Shown here one piece after another: positions 1 to 8,633 of a DNA stretch of 64,000 nucleotides; positions within the stretch are counted from its first letter, which is position 1, and the number at the start of each line of letters is the position of its first letter. This DNA is from DALYLB01 sp964468345 (GTDB taxonomy: Bacteria > Acidobacteriota > Blastocatellia > RBC074). Made by a program: the position numbers and the translations under genes. The stretch spans positions 14,755 through 78,754 of the forward strand of contig CAYXVZ010000022.1 in assembly GCA_964468345.1 (NCBI GenBank), read 5' to 3'. The notes beneath the pieces are model-generated. The model made no database searches, had not been told where the DNA came from, and was given only the letters and a program-made list of their open reading frames with translations.

Positions 1-42
1 CCGTCGAGATAGCATCTGCGAGGAATAAGCACGAGTCGTAAT

Positions 43-1110
43 GTGACGATGCGCAAAACTCACACCGCACCGATTCTTGGCATGTTCCCCGGCCTCGGCC
101 TGTATGGAGGCATTCCCGCGAGCGGTTTGCTGGCCTGGGAAAAGCTGGCCGCGGCTTATCAGCCGCCATTACAGCCAAGTCTGTTCTGTTATTCCCAATT
201 GCAGGAAGACAAGCCCGCGCCCGGCGTGTATGCCGCTACGCGCATGGAAGCGACGCTCGCTGCCCTAAGAAATTCGTGGCCTGCGCGGACGATTCTCGTC
301 TGGCACATCGGCTTATTGAAGCTCGTTCCGTTTCTGCGCATTCCGCGCGCGCGCGTCATCCTCTTTTTGCACGGCATCGAAATCTGGAAATACCGCGGCC
401 GGCTCGATCGCATACTGCTGCGGCAGGTCGATCTGTTTCTGACCAACAGCGATTTCACATGGGAACAGTTCGTGGCCGCGCATCCCGCCTATGCCTCCAC
501 GCCGCATCGGACCGTGCATCTCGGCATCGGGCAAACAGAGGATGAATGGATTTCCGAACCATCCACAACGCCGATTGCCTTGATGATCGGGCGACTGGAC
601 AGGCAGGAAGATTACAAGGGGCACCGCGAATTGATCGGCGCCTGGCCGGAGGTCATTCTGAAAAATCCCCGCGCTGAACTCTGGATCATGGGTGACGGAG
701 ATCTGCGAGCGGAACTGGAGCGCGTTGTAGCCGACCTCCATATGCGGGATCGAATCAAATTCTGGGGACGCGTATCGGAAGAAAAAAAACAGGAGATGTT
801 GTCGCAATGTCGCTGTCTCGCCTTGCCGAGCCGCGGCGAAGGCTTCGGGCTTGTATACCTTGAAGCCATGCGGCTGGGCCGGCCGTGTCTGGTCAGCACG
901 CTCGACGCGGGCCGCGAAGTCGTCAATCCGCCGGAGGCAGGACTGGCCGTCGATCCGGCGCGGCGGGCAGAGGTCGCAAATGCAATCCACGAATTGCTCA
1001 CGCCCGGCCCGCAATGGGAGGCCTGGGCCGCCCGCGCGCGCCAACGGTATGAACAGCGTTTTCAGGCCCGGCAGTTTCAAGATCGATTGCTGGCCGCGCT
1101 GCAGGACTGA
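43..1110 (+). CDS. GT4-family glycosyltransferase
   Basis: Predicted cytoplasmic glycosyltransferase of the GT-B fold, family 4, which would transfer a sugar from an activated donor to a growing surface glycan. The C-terminal half carries the GT4 donor-site pattern: IMGDGDLRAEL near residue 210, then PSRGEGFGLVYLEAM near 260, with the E-x7-E arrangement, followed by GRPCLVST. The N-terminal half is a less conserved acceptor domain. The protein is 355 aa, usual for the family. The start is GTG at 43; an in-frame ATG at 49 is equally possible, and a purine-rich GAGGAA lies about 17 nt upstream. Stop codons at 26 and 39 may mark the end of an upstream gene cut by the window edge. The following carbamoyltransferase and GT genes suggest a polysaccharide cluster. 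The exact sugar cannot be told. Confidence 0.85.
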   Translation: MTMRKTHTAPILGMFPGLGLYGGIPASGLLAWEKLAAAYQPPLQPSLFCYSQLQEDKPAPGVYAATRMEATLAALRNSWPARTILVWHIGLLKLVPFLRIPRARVILFLHGIEIWKYRGRLDRILLRQVDLFLTNSDFTWEQFVAAHPAYASTPHRTVHLGIGQTEDEWISEPSTTPIALMIGRLDRQEDYKGHRELIGAWPEVILKNPRAELWIMGDGDLRAELERVVADLHMRDRIKFWGRVSEEKKQEMLSQCRCLALPSRGEGFGLVYLEAMRLGRPCLVSTLDAGREVVNPPEAGLAVDPARRAEVANAIHELLTPGPQWEAWAARARQRYEQRFQARQFQDRLLAALQD

Positions 1111-1185
1111 TCGAATGAATGGATCTAAGTGCAGGTCAGAGGAAATCCGCTGTGGGTTGAAAACTCTTCGTCGCGATAGCGAAGG

Positions 1186-1326
1186 CTGACTTTAGCCGCG
1201 GGCGAAGCCCACGGGCCGCGATCAATCATTTTCGCGTCGCGTCAGCGACGCCTGAATTCAGGCGTCGCTGACGCGATGCGAGCCATTTGCCATTCTCCCA
1301 TGGGCTTCGCCCACGGCTAAAGTCAG
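1186..1326. repeat. Nested inverted repeat with a perfect 40-bp palindromic core
   Basis: The gap between the glycosyltransferase and the carbamoyltransferase holds an outer near-perfect inverted repeat, 1186-1214 against about 1298-1326 (CTGACTTTAGCCGCGGGCGA and its complement). Inside it, 1237-1276 is a perfect 40-bp palindrome centred on GAATTC. It has no protein-coding appearance. It resembles REP- or MITE-like units scattered in acidobacterial genomes, and a second nested repeat of the same design but different sequence lies at 7057-7212. Confidence 0.75.
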
Positions 1327-1430
1327 CCACCGCTAACGCGGTGAGAGGCGCAGCTAACCCACGGAGGACTTCCTCCGAAGAGCACTATGCTAAATCGGTA
1401 CGGGAAAAATTGATTCAGGAGAAACAGAAA

Positions 1431-1525
1431 GCAAAAGGCAAAGATCAAAAGGCAAAAGGACGAACCTCGCCACTTAAACGAGGCTTCGCGAACAATCCTT
1501 TTGCCTTTTGATCTTTGCCTTTTGC
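1431..1525. repeat. AAGGCAAA-type inverted repeat, copy 1
   Basis: The arms 1431-1460 and 1496-1525 are perfect 30-bp reverse complements built from AAAAGGCAAAG motifs, separated by 35 bp. Related hairpins occur at 5661-5740 and 7253-7327. A second short inverted pair (CGGTACGG / CCGTACCG) flanks this copy. It lies about 70 bp upstream of the carbamoyltransferase start, so it could form an RNA hairpin in that gene's leader. Confidence 0.75.
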
Positions 1526-1592
1526 CTTTTGATTTCTTCGATTCCGTACCGATCTTGCCTGTCCCGATTTAGAAGAAGAGAGAGAGAGGTTT

Positions 1593-3335
1593 ATGAATAT
1601 TCTCGGAATAAACGCATATCACGGGGACGCATCGGCGGCCATCGTTTGCGATGGCAAGCTGGTCGCCGCCGTCGAAGAAGAGAGGTTCAGTCGCATCAAG
1701 CACGCCGCCGGGTTCCCAACCCAGTCCGTGCGGTATTGTCTGGAGAAAGCCGGGATTCGCCCGGATGAACTGACGCATATCGCCATTGCGCGGGACACGC
1801 GCGCAAATCTCGAAAAGAAAATTCTGTACGCCTTAAAGATTCCGCAGATGGCCCTGCGCCGCCTGGCGCCGCAGGGAAAATTCGCGGGCATCAAGGAAGA
1901 GGTCGCCGCCGCGCTGGATGTCGATCCGCAAAGCATGCCCGCTGAAGTCAATCGCGTGGAGCATCATAAAGCCCATCTGGCAAGTTCGTTTTTCGTCTCC
2001 GGCTTCGAAGAGGCCGCCCTGCTGTCTATCGACGGGCTCGGCGATTTTGCCAGCACGATGTGGGGCATCGGCCGCGATCGAAAGCTCGCCATCGAGGGCG
2101 CGATCGTCTTTCCGCATTCCCTCGGCTTTTTCTATACGGCGCTGACGCAATACCTGGGCTTCTGGCATTACGGCGATGAATTCAAGGTGATGGGACTGGC
2201 GTCTTTCGGACAACCTGAATTCACGGATGAGTTCAGCCGCATCGTGCAACTCGGCGGGCGCAACGGAAAGCCGCATTTCAATCTGGGCCTCGATTATTTC
2301 ATTCATCACAAGGTTGGGTCGCAGGTCACCTGGGACGAAGGTTCGCCTGTCATCGGCAAGCTGTTTTCCGAACATCTCGAACAACGCATGGGACCGGCGC
2401 GCACGGCGGAGGACGCGCTCGAACAGCGGCATCAGAACATCGCGGCTTCGCTGCAGTTTCGATTGGAAGATGCCGTGCTGACACTGGTCACGAAGCTCTA
2501 TGAAATGCATAAGGTCAAACGGCTCTGCCTGGCGGGCGGCGTGGCGTATAACTGTGTTGCGAATGGGCGGATTTTCAGCGAGACGCCGTTCACCGAAGTC
2601 TACATTCCGCCGGCGGCCGGCGATGCCGGCCTGGCCATCGGCGCGGCTTATTACCTTTATCACCAGGTGCTCGATCAGCCGCGCGATTTCGTGATGGAGC
2701 ATGCGTATTGGGGACCGGAATACAGCGATGAGCAGATTCGCCGCGCGATCGAAAGCCGCGGCACCGAAATCAACGGCGCGGAAGTTTCGCGGTTGTCCGA
2801 TGAAGAAATCACACAGGCCGCGGCCCGCCGCATCGCGGACGGAAAGATCGTCGGATGGTATCAGGGCCGGCTGGAATTCGGCCCGCGCGCGCTCGGCAAT
2901 CGCAGCATCGTCGCCGACCCGCGCCGCGCCGAGATGAAAGAGATTCTCAACCGGCGCATCAAGCATCGCGAAACGTTTCGTCCATTCGCGCCTTCCATTC
3001 TTGAGAATCGCGTGGGCGAGTATTTCGAACACTCGCATCCATCGCCTTTCATGCTGATGACCTATCCGGTTCGATCGGAAAAGCGCGAGGAAATTCCCGC
3101 GCCGACGCATATCGACGGAACGGGCCGCCTGCAGACCGTCAACGAACGGCAGAATCCGCGCTACTGGCAGTTGATTCGCGAGTTCGAAAAACTCACCGGC
3201 GTTCCCGTCGTCCTCAATACTTCGTTCAATGACAACGAGCCCGTCGTGTGCCGGCCCGAGGAAGCCGTGCATTGTTTTTTGCGAACGAATATGGACGTTC
3301 TGGCCATCGGAAATTATCTCGTGGAGAAAGCCTGA
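1593..3335 (+). CDS. Carbamoyltransferase, NodU/CmcH family
   Basis: Predicted O-carbamoyltransferase that uses carbamoyl phosphate and ATP to carbamoylate a hydroxyl, here plausibly on a sugar. The N-terminal Kae1-like domain (about residues 1-350) starts with MNILGINAYHGDASA and has HHKAHLASSFF with the metal-binding histidines, SIDGLGD, and LAGGVAYNCVANGRI. The C-terminal carbamoyl-transfer domain has EFGPRALGNRSIVADPR and RETFRPFAPSIL, both hallmarks of the family. Length 580 aa is typical. The start ATG follows GAGAGAGG. Its stop overlaps the next glycosyltransferase start by one base (TGATG), so the two are probably translationally coupled. Members act on Nod factors, antibiotics and glycans; the polysaccharide neighbours favour a glycan substrate. 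Confidence 0.92.
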   Translation: MNILGINAYHGDASAAIVCDGKLVAAVEEERFSRIKHAAGFPTQSVRYCLEKAGIRPDELTHIAIARDTRANLEKKILYALKIPQMALRRLAPQGKFAGIKEEVAAALDVDPQSMPAEVNRVEHHKAHLASSFFVSGFEEAALLSIDGLGDFASTMWGIGRDRKLAIEGAIVFPHSLGFFYTALTQYLGFWHYGDEFKVMGLASFGQPEFTDEFSRIVQLGGRNGKPHFNLGLDYFIHHKVGSQVTWDEGSPVIGKLFSEHLEQRMGPARTAEDALEQRHQNIAASLQFRLEDAVLTLVTKLYEMHKVKRLCLAGGVAYNCVANGRIFSETPFTEVYIPPAAGDAGLAIGAAYYLYHQVLDQPRDFVMEHAYWGPEYSDEQIRRAIESRGTEINGAEVSRLSDEEITQAAARRIADGKIVGWYQGRLEFGPRALGNRSIVADPRRAEMKEILNRRIKHRETFRPFAPSILENRVGEYFEHSHPSPFMLMTYPVRSEKREEIPAPTHIDGTGRLQTVNERQNPRYWQLIREFEKLTGVPVVLNTSFNDNEPVVCRPEEAVHCFLRTNMDVLAIGNYLVEKA

Positions 3336-4570
3336 TGCGAGTCCTGATTTTGCATATGCGTTTTCACCCTGATTTGACGGGCACGGGACCACTGGTGACG
3401 GATCTGGCGACCGATCTTGTGCGGCAGGGAAACGAGGTCACGGTCGTGGCGGGCATGCCGCATTACGGCGCGCACGAGGTGCCGCCCGAATATCGCAACC
3501 GGCTTTATCACCGCAGCGATTTTGGCGGCGTGGATCTTTGGCGGACCTTTGTCTATGTCCCGAAAAAGCCCAGCGGCTTTCAGCGAAGCATCAATTATCT
3601 GAGTTATACCTTGATGTCGATTCTCGCGGGGCTGGTGGTCAAGCGACCGGACGTCATTCTCTGCATCAATCCGCCGATCACGGTCGGTTTTTCGGGATGG
3701 GTGGTCAGCCTGCTGCGCCGCGCGCCGATGGTCTTCAACGTGCAGGATGTCTGGCCCGACTGCCTCGTGATCATCGACCAGTTGCGAAGTCCGCTGCTGA
3801 TTCGCATTTTCAAGGTGCTCGAACGGTTCATCTATCGCGTCTCGGCATGCGTGACTGTGTTATCGGAAGGGATGAAAGAGAACCTTCTGCGTAAGGGCGT
3901 GCCCGCGGACAAAATCGAAGTCATTCCCAACTGGGCCAATGTCGAAAGCATCCGCCCGGTCAAAAAGGAAAACGGATTTCGAAAGACGCACGCGCTGGAC
4001 AATCGTTTTATCGTGCTGTTCGCAGGCAATCTCGGCTTCATCGCCATGCTCGACAACGTGCTGGAAGCGGCCCGACTGCTCGAAGACGATCCGAAGATTC
4101 AGTTTCTGATCGTCGGCGAGGGCAATGCCAAGGCGCGGCTGCTGCAACAGGCAAAAGGAATGGGCTTGCGCAATCTTCGCTTTTTGCCGACGCAGCCTCG
4201 AGAGACGCTGCCCGAATTGCTCGGCGCGGCCGATCTGTCGCTGGTGACGCTCAACCGTCATCTGGGGCAATTGAATGTGCCGAGCAAGACCTATTCGATT
4301 ATGGCCAGTGCCCGCCCCGTCCTGGCCTCGGTGCCGCTCGATTCCGAGATCGCTCAATTGATTCAAAAGGCGAATTGCGGCCTGGGCGTGCCGCCGGAAG
4401 ATCCCCGTTCGATGGCGCAGGCCATTCGCGATCTGGCCGCTCAGCCGGAACATCTTCAGCAGTTTGGAAACAACGGCCGGCGCTTCGTCGAAGAGCATCT
4501 CGACCGCCGCAGGCTCACCGGCCGCTATCATCAGCTCCTTCATCGAATCGCAACCGCGAAATCCGTTTGA
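3335..4570 (+). CDS. WbuB-like GT4 glycosyltransferase
   Basis: Predicted glycosyltransferase of family 4, similar in layout to WbuB-type enzymes that add amino sugars to O-antigen or capsule. Features: RVLILHMRFHPDLTGTG at the N-terminus, then a hydrophobic stretch near residue 85, INPPITVGFSGW, VFNVQDVWPD near 135, FAGNLGF near 215 at the start of the donor domain, and a C-terminal donor site with VPSKTYSIMASARPVLA. The chosen start is the ATG at 3335, which overlaps the preceding stop codon by one base and gives 411 aa. The reading frame stays open upstream to 3248, but that part lies inside the carbamoyltransferase gene. Sugar specificity is not predictable. Confidence 0.9.
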   Translation: MRVLILHMRFHPDLTGTGPLVTDLATDLVRQGNEVTVVAGMPHYGAHEVPPEYRNRLYHRSDFGGVDLWRTFVYVPKKPSGFQRSINYLSYTLMSILAGLVVKRPDVILCINPPITVGFSGWVVSLLRRAPMVFNVQDVWPDCLVIIDQLRSPLLIRIFKVLERFIYRVSACVTVLSEGMKENLLRKGVPADKIEVIPNWANVESIRPVKKENGFRKTHALDNRFIVLFAGNLGFIAMLDNVLEAARLLEDDPKIQFLIVGEGNAKARLLQQAKGMGLRNLRFLPTQPRETLPELLGAADLSLVTLNRHLGQLNVPSKTYSIMASARPVLASVPLDSEIAQLIQKANCGLGVPPEDPRSMAQAIRDLAAQPEHLQQFGNNGRRFVEEHLDRRRLTGRYHQLLHRIATAKSV

Positions 4571-4746
4571 GCTTCCCCTTGCAGACATTCCTTATGGTGG
4601 TCGCACGCTTGCGGGCGGCGGCATCTGATTTTTATACCGTCCGGAGAAGATGGGTAGGTTTACATTGTGTGGGGTTGGGAAGAAGTAAGCACGAAACAAG
4701 CGAAAGTACTTCTAGAGCGCAAGAAAAACTTTCGGGACACATTTTT

Positions 4747-4813
4747 ACCACGAAGAAACGAAGAGCACGAAGAGAGGGCATGATCTTCTTCGTGCTCTTC
4801 GTTTCTTCGTGGT
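4747..4813. repeat. CCACGAAGAAACG hairpin repeat, diverged copy
   Basis: Inverted repeat whose arms (ACCACGAAGAAACGAAGAGC and its complement) flank a short loop. The left flank resembles the 147-bp elements at 36891, 46294 and 61360 (ACTTTCGGGACA against ACTTTGGGACAA), but the outer end is not recognisable. It lies in the 4571-4925 gap between the WbuB-like gene and the sugar transferase. Confidence 0.8.
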
Positions 4814-4925
4814 TTGCAAAATTCCTGTATGTCCTGACCATATATTGTTTGTTTCGTACTCACCTTTTCTTTCCGCCGAATCTATCCATGCATTCCGGCT
4901 TTCAAAGTGGAGGCTTTGCTCTTGC

Positions 4926-5624
4926 ATGGAAACATTTCCTTATTCTTCATCGACCAATAAACAGATTGTACTTCCGGGAACGCTTCGCCGGCCGGCGCGG
5001 CGGATCGTGCCGGAGCCGCCGCTCAAGCGGCCGCTGGACCTGATGTTGTCTACATTGATGCTGCTGGCTTCGGCGCCGGTTTCGCTTTTGATCGCCATCG
5101 CGATCAAGCTGGAAGACGGCGGGCCGGTGTTCTATCGGCAGGAGCGCTGGGGACGCAACGGACGCAAATTCAGCGTCATCAAGTTTCGCACGATGATTCC
5201 CGATGCCGATCGCAAGTTCGGCCTGACTCACGCGCGTGTGAATGACAGCCGCATCACGCGGATCGGCCGCATCCTTCGTGCAAAGGGGTTGGATGAGTTG
5301 CCGCAGATCGCCAATATCCTTCGCGGCGAAATGAGTTTCGTCGGCCCGCGGGCATTGGCCGTCGGCGAGATCCTGCACGACGAAGCGGGAAACCGCGTGG
5401 CGTATGAGGAACTCCCCGGCTTTCTCGATCGTCTCTCCGTGCGCCCCGGCCTGACCAGCTTCGCGACCATCTTTATTCCCAAGGATTCTCCGGTCCGCCG
5501 AAAATTCCGCTACGACCTGTATTACATACAAAACCAATCCTTCCTGCTCGACCTTCGCCTGATCACGCTTTCCTTCTGGATCAGCTTTCGCGGCCGCTGG
5601 GAATCGCGACAGGACAAGATTTGA
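4926..5624 (+). CDS. Sugar transferase (undecaprenyl-phosphate phosphosugar transferase)
   Basis: Predicted membrane-associated initiating transferase (bacterial sugar transferase family, PF02397) that loads a phosphosugar on undecaprenyl phosphate to start polysaccharide synthesis. It shows KRPLDLMLSTLMLLASAPVS (membrane hairpin, residues about 33-60), then PVFYRQERWGRNGRKFSVIK with KFRTM, and further on GLDELPQIANILRGEMSFVG and SVRPGLTS, all family hallmarks. It is a short form (232 aa) without the multi-spanning N-terminal region of WcaJ. The start ATG at 4926 follows GGAGG by 12 nt; an upstream extension to 4809 would run through a repeat. It fits the glycosyltransferase and carbamoyltransferase genes before it. 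Confidence 0.9.
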   Translation: METFPYSSSTNKQIVLPGTLRRPARRIVPEPPLKRPLDLMLSTLMLLASAPVSLLIAIAIKLEDGGPVFYRQERWGRNGRKFSVIKFRTMIPDADRKFGLTHARVNDSRITRIGRILRAKGLDELPQIANILRGEMSFVGPRALAVGEILHDEAGNRVAYEELPGFLDRLSVRPGLTSFATIFIPKDSPVRRKFRYDLYYIQNQSFLLDLRLITLSFWISFRGRWESRQDKI

Positions 5625-5660
5625 GGTTCATTCGACAGCAATAGCCATTTTCGGTTCAGG

Positions 5661-5740
5661 CAGAAGGCGAAAGGCAAATATCAAAAGGCAAAAGGAGTCA
5701 GACCTTTTGCCTTTTGCCTTTTGCCCTTTGCCTTTTGATT
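5661..5740. repeat. AAGGCAAA-type inverted repeat, copy 2
   Basis: Left arm about 5667-5695 (AAAGGCAAATATCAAAAGGC) and right arm about 5703-5731 (CCTTTTGCCTTTTGCC) form a long imperfect hairpin with a very short loop, just after the sugar transferase stop. Because it is GC-poor and ends in T-rich sequence, it could also serve as a transcription end. Confidence 0.7.
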
Positions 5741-5818
5741 TCCTTTTCAGCTGTTTCACCACTTATCGCTCAGACTAACTACAAGGAGGTTCGACGCTCC
5801 GCGCGTCAAAAACAAAAT

Positions 5819-6949
5819 ATGAAAGTAACGATTATTGGCGCTTCCACTCCCGGTTTGTTTGCTGCTTATCTGCTGGCTCGGGCCGGCGCAACGGTCGAAG
5901 TCTATGAGCGCTCCGCATCGCTGAATTTCATGCCGCGGACGCTGATTGTCACGGACAAGATCATCGAAGTTCTCGGCTTCGTCCCGCACGAAGCGATTCT
6001 CAATGAGGTCCGGTATGTCGAACTGCTTTCGAAATCGAGAACGGCGCGGCTCGATCTGGGGCGGCCGGATTACATCATCGAGCGGGAAAAGCTGCTGAAC
6101 ATGCTGGCGCGGATGGCCACCGAGGCGGGGGCGCGCATTATTCTCAACCGGCGGTTTTTGAACTTCACGTCGTTGAATCAGGGGGTGTTGGTTTCGTTCA
6201 AGAATCTCGAAACCGGTGGAGAGGGCATGGCGGAAACCGATGCGCTGATCGGCGCGGACGGCACCTTCAGCGCCGTTGCGCGCGCGGCTTCGTACAATGG
6301 ACATTTTCATACGGCGCTTTTGCAGGCGCGCGTCCCGATGGCCAAGGGGCTCGAACAGGATACGTATCAGGTCTGGTTCGATCCGAAACGCACAAAGTAT
6401 TTTTACTGGATGATTCCGGAATCAGCCGAAATGATGTCGGTCGGATTGATCGCCGACGATGCGCGGCAGGCGGGGCAGAGCCTGCGTTCCTTTCTGGAAG
6501 AGCAGCAATGGAAGGCTGTCGAATTCCAGGCGGCGATGGTGCCGATGCATAAATATGGTTACAGCTCGAAGGTCACCGAAGTTCGCCGCGGCGTGTATCT
6601 GATCGGCGATGCGGCCGCACAGGTCAAAGTCACAACGGTCGGAGGCGTCGTCACGGGCTTTCGCGGCGCGCGCGCCGTCGTCGAGGCCATTCTGCAGGGC
6701 AAACCGCGCGGAAAAGAGAGCGACACGCTCAAACAGGAACTCGACCTGCACCTGCTCGTCCGCCGCTTGCTCGATGAGTTCACCGATACGGATTATGACC
6801 GGCTGATTGAATTTATGGATGGAAAGCTCAAGCACGTCCTGGCGCAGAAAACGCGCGATGAATTATCCCAGATGTATCTGAAACTCATCGCTTCGCAACC
6901 GCGGCTGATGATGCTCGGCGCGAAAGCGGCGGTGAAGAGTTTGCTATAG
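5819..6949 (+). CDS. FAD-dependent oxidoreductase (geranylgeranyl reductase / monooxygenase-like)
   Basis: Predicted flavoprotein of the PHBH/geranylgeranyl-reductase fold. The N-terminus KVTIIGASTPGLFAAYLLAR is a Rossmann FAD site ending in an acidic residue (VYERS). DALIGADGTFSAVAR near residue 155 is the second FAD motif (DG), and YLIGDAAAQVKVTTVGGVVT near 258 is the GD motif that contacts the FAD ribityl chain. The length is 376 aa. The ATG at 5819 is chosen because the FAD fold begins there, though no close Shine-Dalgarno is seen; AAGGAGGT lies about 30 nt upstream. An upstream extension would start in the 5661-5740 hairpin. The substrate is unknown; it could modify a lipid carrier or a sugar-linked polyprenol, but that is a guess. 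Confidence 0.8.
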   Translation: MKVTIIGASTPGLFAAYLLARAGATVEVYERSASLNFMPRTLIVTDKIIEVLGFVPHEAILNEVRYVELLSKSRTARLDLGRPDYIIEREKLLNMLARMATEAGARIILNRRFLNFTSLNQGVLVSFKNLETGGEGMAETDALIGADGTFSAVARAASYNGHFHTALLQARVPMAKGLEQDTYQVWFDPKRTKYFYWMIPESAEMMSVGLIADDARQAGQSLRSFLEEQQWKAVEFQAAMVPMHKYGYSSKVTEVRRGVYLIGDAAAQVKVTTVGGVVTGFRGARAVVEAILQGKPRGKESDTLKQELDLHLLVRRLLDEFTDTDYDRLIEFMDGKLKHVLAQKTRDELSQMYLKLIASQPRLMMLGAKAAVKSLL

Positions 6950-7056
6950 GTCTCCTTCGAAGAAAAACTCTAGAAATTGGTTCGTGTCTCAAAACTGGCA
7001 TTTATGACGATGACTGGTAAAAGCCCGGGAATTGGGCGCCAGTGATGAACTCAAAC

Positions 7057-7212
7057 CTCTCGCTCCGCTAGGAGCGACATGTTTATAGCATCACGGGAAA
7101 AATTCTTCCCGCTCCTTTAGGAGCGGCATTTGCGCAGATGCCGCTCCTAAAGGAGCGGGAGATGAATTTGAGATTTGAGACTATAAAGATGTCGCTCCTA
7201 GCGGAGCGAGAG
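7057..7212. repeat. Two nested perfect inverted repeats
   Basis: Outer arms 7057-7080 and 7189-7212 (CTCTCGCTCCGCTAGGAGCG and complement) match over 24 bp, and inner arms 7107-7129 and 7138-7160 (CCCGCTCCTTTAGGAGCGGC and complement) match over 23 bp. Each arm is itself partly palindromic, so a cloverleaf-like fold is possible. It fills the 6950-7343 gap between convergent genes together with the AAGGCAAA hairpin at 7253-7327. No gene was seen in that gap. Confidence 0.75.
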
Positions 7213-7252
7213 GGTTGGCAGGGCCAGCAGTCTAAATCTATCTGCGCACGTG

Positions 7253-7327
7253 CCCGGAAAATCAAAAGGCAAAGGGCAAATATCTAAAGGCAAAAGTATG
7301 TTGGACTTTTGCCTTTTGATTTTCGGG
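7253..7327. repeat. AAGGCAAA-type inverted repeat, copy 3
   Basis: Left arm 7253-7275 (CCCGGAAAATCAAAAGGCAA) and right arm 7305-7327 are reverse complements apart from small differences. It sits 17 bp past the stop of the minus-strand membrane protein and between two convergent genes, a position that suits a transcription terminator. Confidence 0.7.
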
Positions 7328-7343
7328 CCTTTTCCCCGATTTC

Positions 7344-8633
7344 TTATCGGATCGGATTCACCCGCAGTTGCGACAGGCGGATGAACGCACGCACGCGCAT
7401 ATCCGCCAATCCTCGCGCGCAAAGAATGACCATCAAAGGATCGATCGGATGGCGGTAATCCATTGTCGGATGGGTGAAATAATAGATACCGGGATAAGTC
7501 GCAAACAGCAGAAGGAAGGGAACCATTTCGTTCCGCTGTCGCGGCAGGGACCGGCCCAGGCCCACAAATGTCAGGAAGGTCAGGACTGAGCAGAAGAAGA
7601 TATTCGGAATGGAGAAGGGTTCGGTTTTCAGATAAGACGGATGAAAACTGAAGAAACCGGTCCAGACAAAAGCGATGCGGCGTGCTGTCAGCGATAAGAA
7701 TTGCCAGGGATGCTGAAAGACGAAGGCAAGAACCTGCGCGCGCTTGGCGTTCATATATTCGATTTCGCCAAGCCGGCAATACTCTTCCATTTCACTTCGA
7801 TTGGTTGCCGGATGCACCCAATCCGGCACAACATCGGAAAGGTCGCCGGTGTTTCCGACCCGCAACTCCAGCCAGAAATTGCTGCGCAACGGCATGAACC
7901 GATCGAAGGTTTGATAGTTCCGCCAGCACCATGGCGCGATCGGCAGCGCAAGTCCCGCCAGCAAGAGGGCCGCTGCTTGAAAGTTGCGGCTTTCTGTCTT
8001 GAATCGCAAATAAAATAACCAAGCGCCCAGCACCGGCACCACGAGCAATAGCGTGGAGTTGTTGAGCATCGCCAGGCCCGACAATAATCCCAGCCGAAAA
8101 CATGCGCGAGAGGAAAAATCCTCCTTCAGCCGAAGGAAGCCCAGAAAAATCCAGCTCAATAAAAGGGCATTGAGGCAATCTCCCCAGACGCGCTCCGCGG
8201 CGAAGTCGATCGCATAGGGAAAAAATGCCCACCCCCATGCCGCGCCCGTCGCAACACGTCGTCCATAGATGCGATCCGCGATGCGAGCGATCGGAACGCA
8301 GGTCAGGGCCGAAAACAAAGCGTTCAGACTCAGAATCGCAAGTGCCGCCCCCGATGAATAAACTCCGAAAATTTTAAAGAGCCCTGCCAGAAGCAGCGCA
8401 TACATGGGCAAGACCATTGCGGTTGGGCCGCTCGGTTCGTGAAAGGGCGAGGCAAAGCCCTCTCCCAGCGCCAGCGAACGCGCAACACGGCCTGTCTCCC
8501 ATCCGAAATGAAAGAAATCGCGCTCCGGGGCAAGCTGGTCTTGATAAAGAAAGAGAATGACAACCAGTCGAATCAGGAATGCGGCACTTCCGATTACGAC
8601 CAGAGAATCAAAGGCAAATGCTTGCTTCTTCAT
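7344..8633 (-). CDS. Polytopic membrane glycosyltransferase, GT39/ArnT-like
   Basis: A 429-aa protein with about ten hydrophobic segments. It resembles the GT-C superfamily (dolichyl-phosphate-mannose mannosyltransferase / ArnT type), which uses lipid-linked sugars at the outer membrane face. An acidic pair, PERDFFHFGWETG, sits in the first extracytoplasmic loop after TM1, followed by ALGEGFASPF, as in this superfamily. NYQTFDRFMPLRSNFWLELR near residue 235 and a conserved TMDYRHPIDPL near the C-terminus (HP-x2-Y-like element) also fit. The start ATG at 8633 gives a clean N-terminal membrane helix. It could decorate the glycan made by the upstream genes, but it lies on the other strand. Family level only. 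Confidence 0.75.
   Translation of the reverse strand: MKKQAFAFDSLVVIGSAAFLIRLVVILFLYQDQLAPERDFFHFGWETGRVARSLALGEGFASPFHEPSGPTAMVLPMYALLLAGLFKIFGVYSSGAALAILSLNALFSALTCVPIARIADRIYGRRVATGAAWGWAFFPYAIDFAAERVWGDCLNALLLSWIFLGFLRLKEDFSSRACFRLGLLSGLAMLNNSTLLLVVPVLGAWLFYLRFKTESRNFQAAALLLAGLALPIAPWCWRNYQTFDRFMPLRSNFWLELRVGNTGDLSDVVPDWVHPATNRSEMEEYCRLGEIEYMNAKRAQVLAFVFQHPWQFLSLTARRIAFVWTGFFSFHPSYLKTEPFSIPNIFFCSVLTFLTFVGLGRSLPRQRNEMVPFLLLFATYPGIYYFTHPTMDYRHPIDPLMVILCARGLADMRVRAFIRLSQLRVNPIR

Noticed and set aside
313..1080. Long open frames opposite glycosyltransferase, carbamoyltransferase and other genes
   Set aside because: High GC content with strong third-position bias gives long mirror frames on the opposite strand (also at 1833-3392, 24666-26084, 46664-48043). 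They have no recognisable domains and lie fully against well-supported genes.
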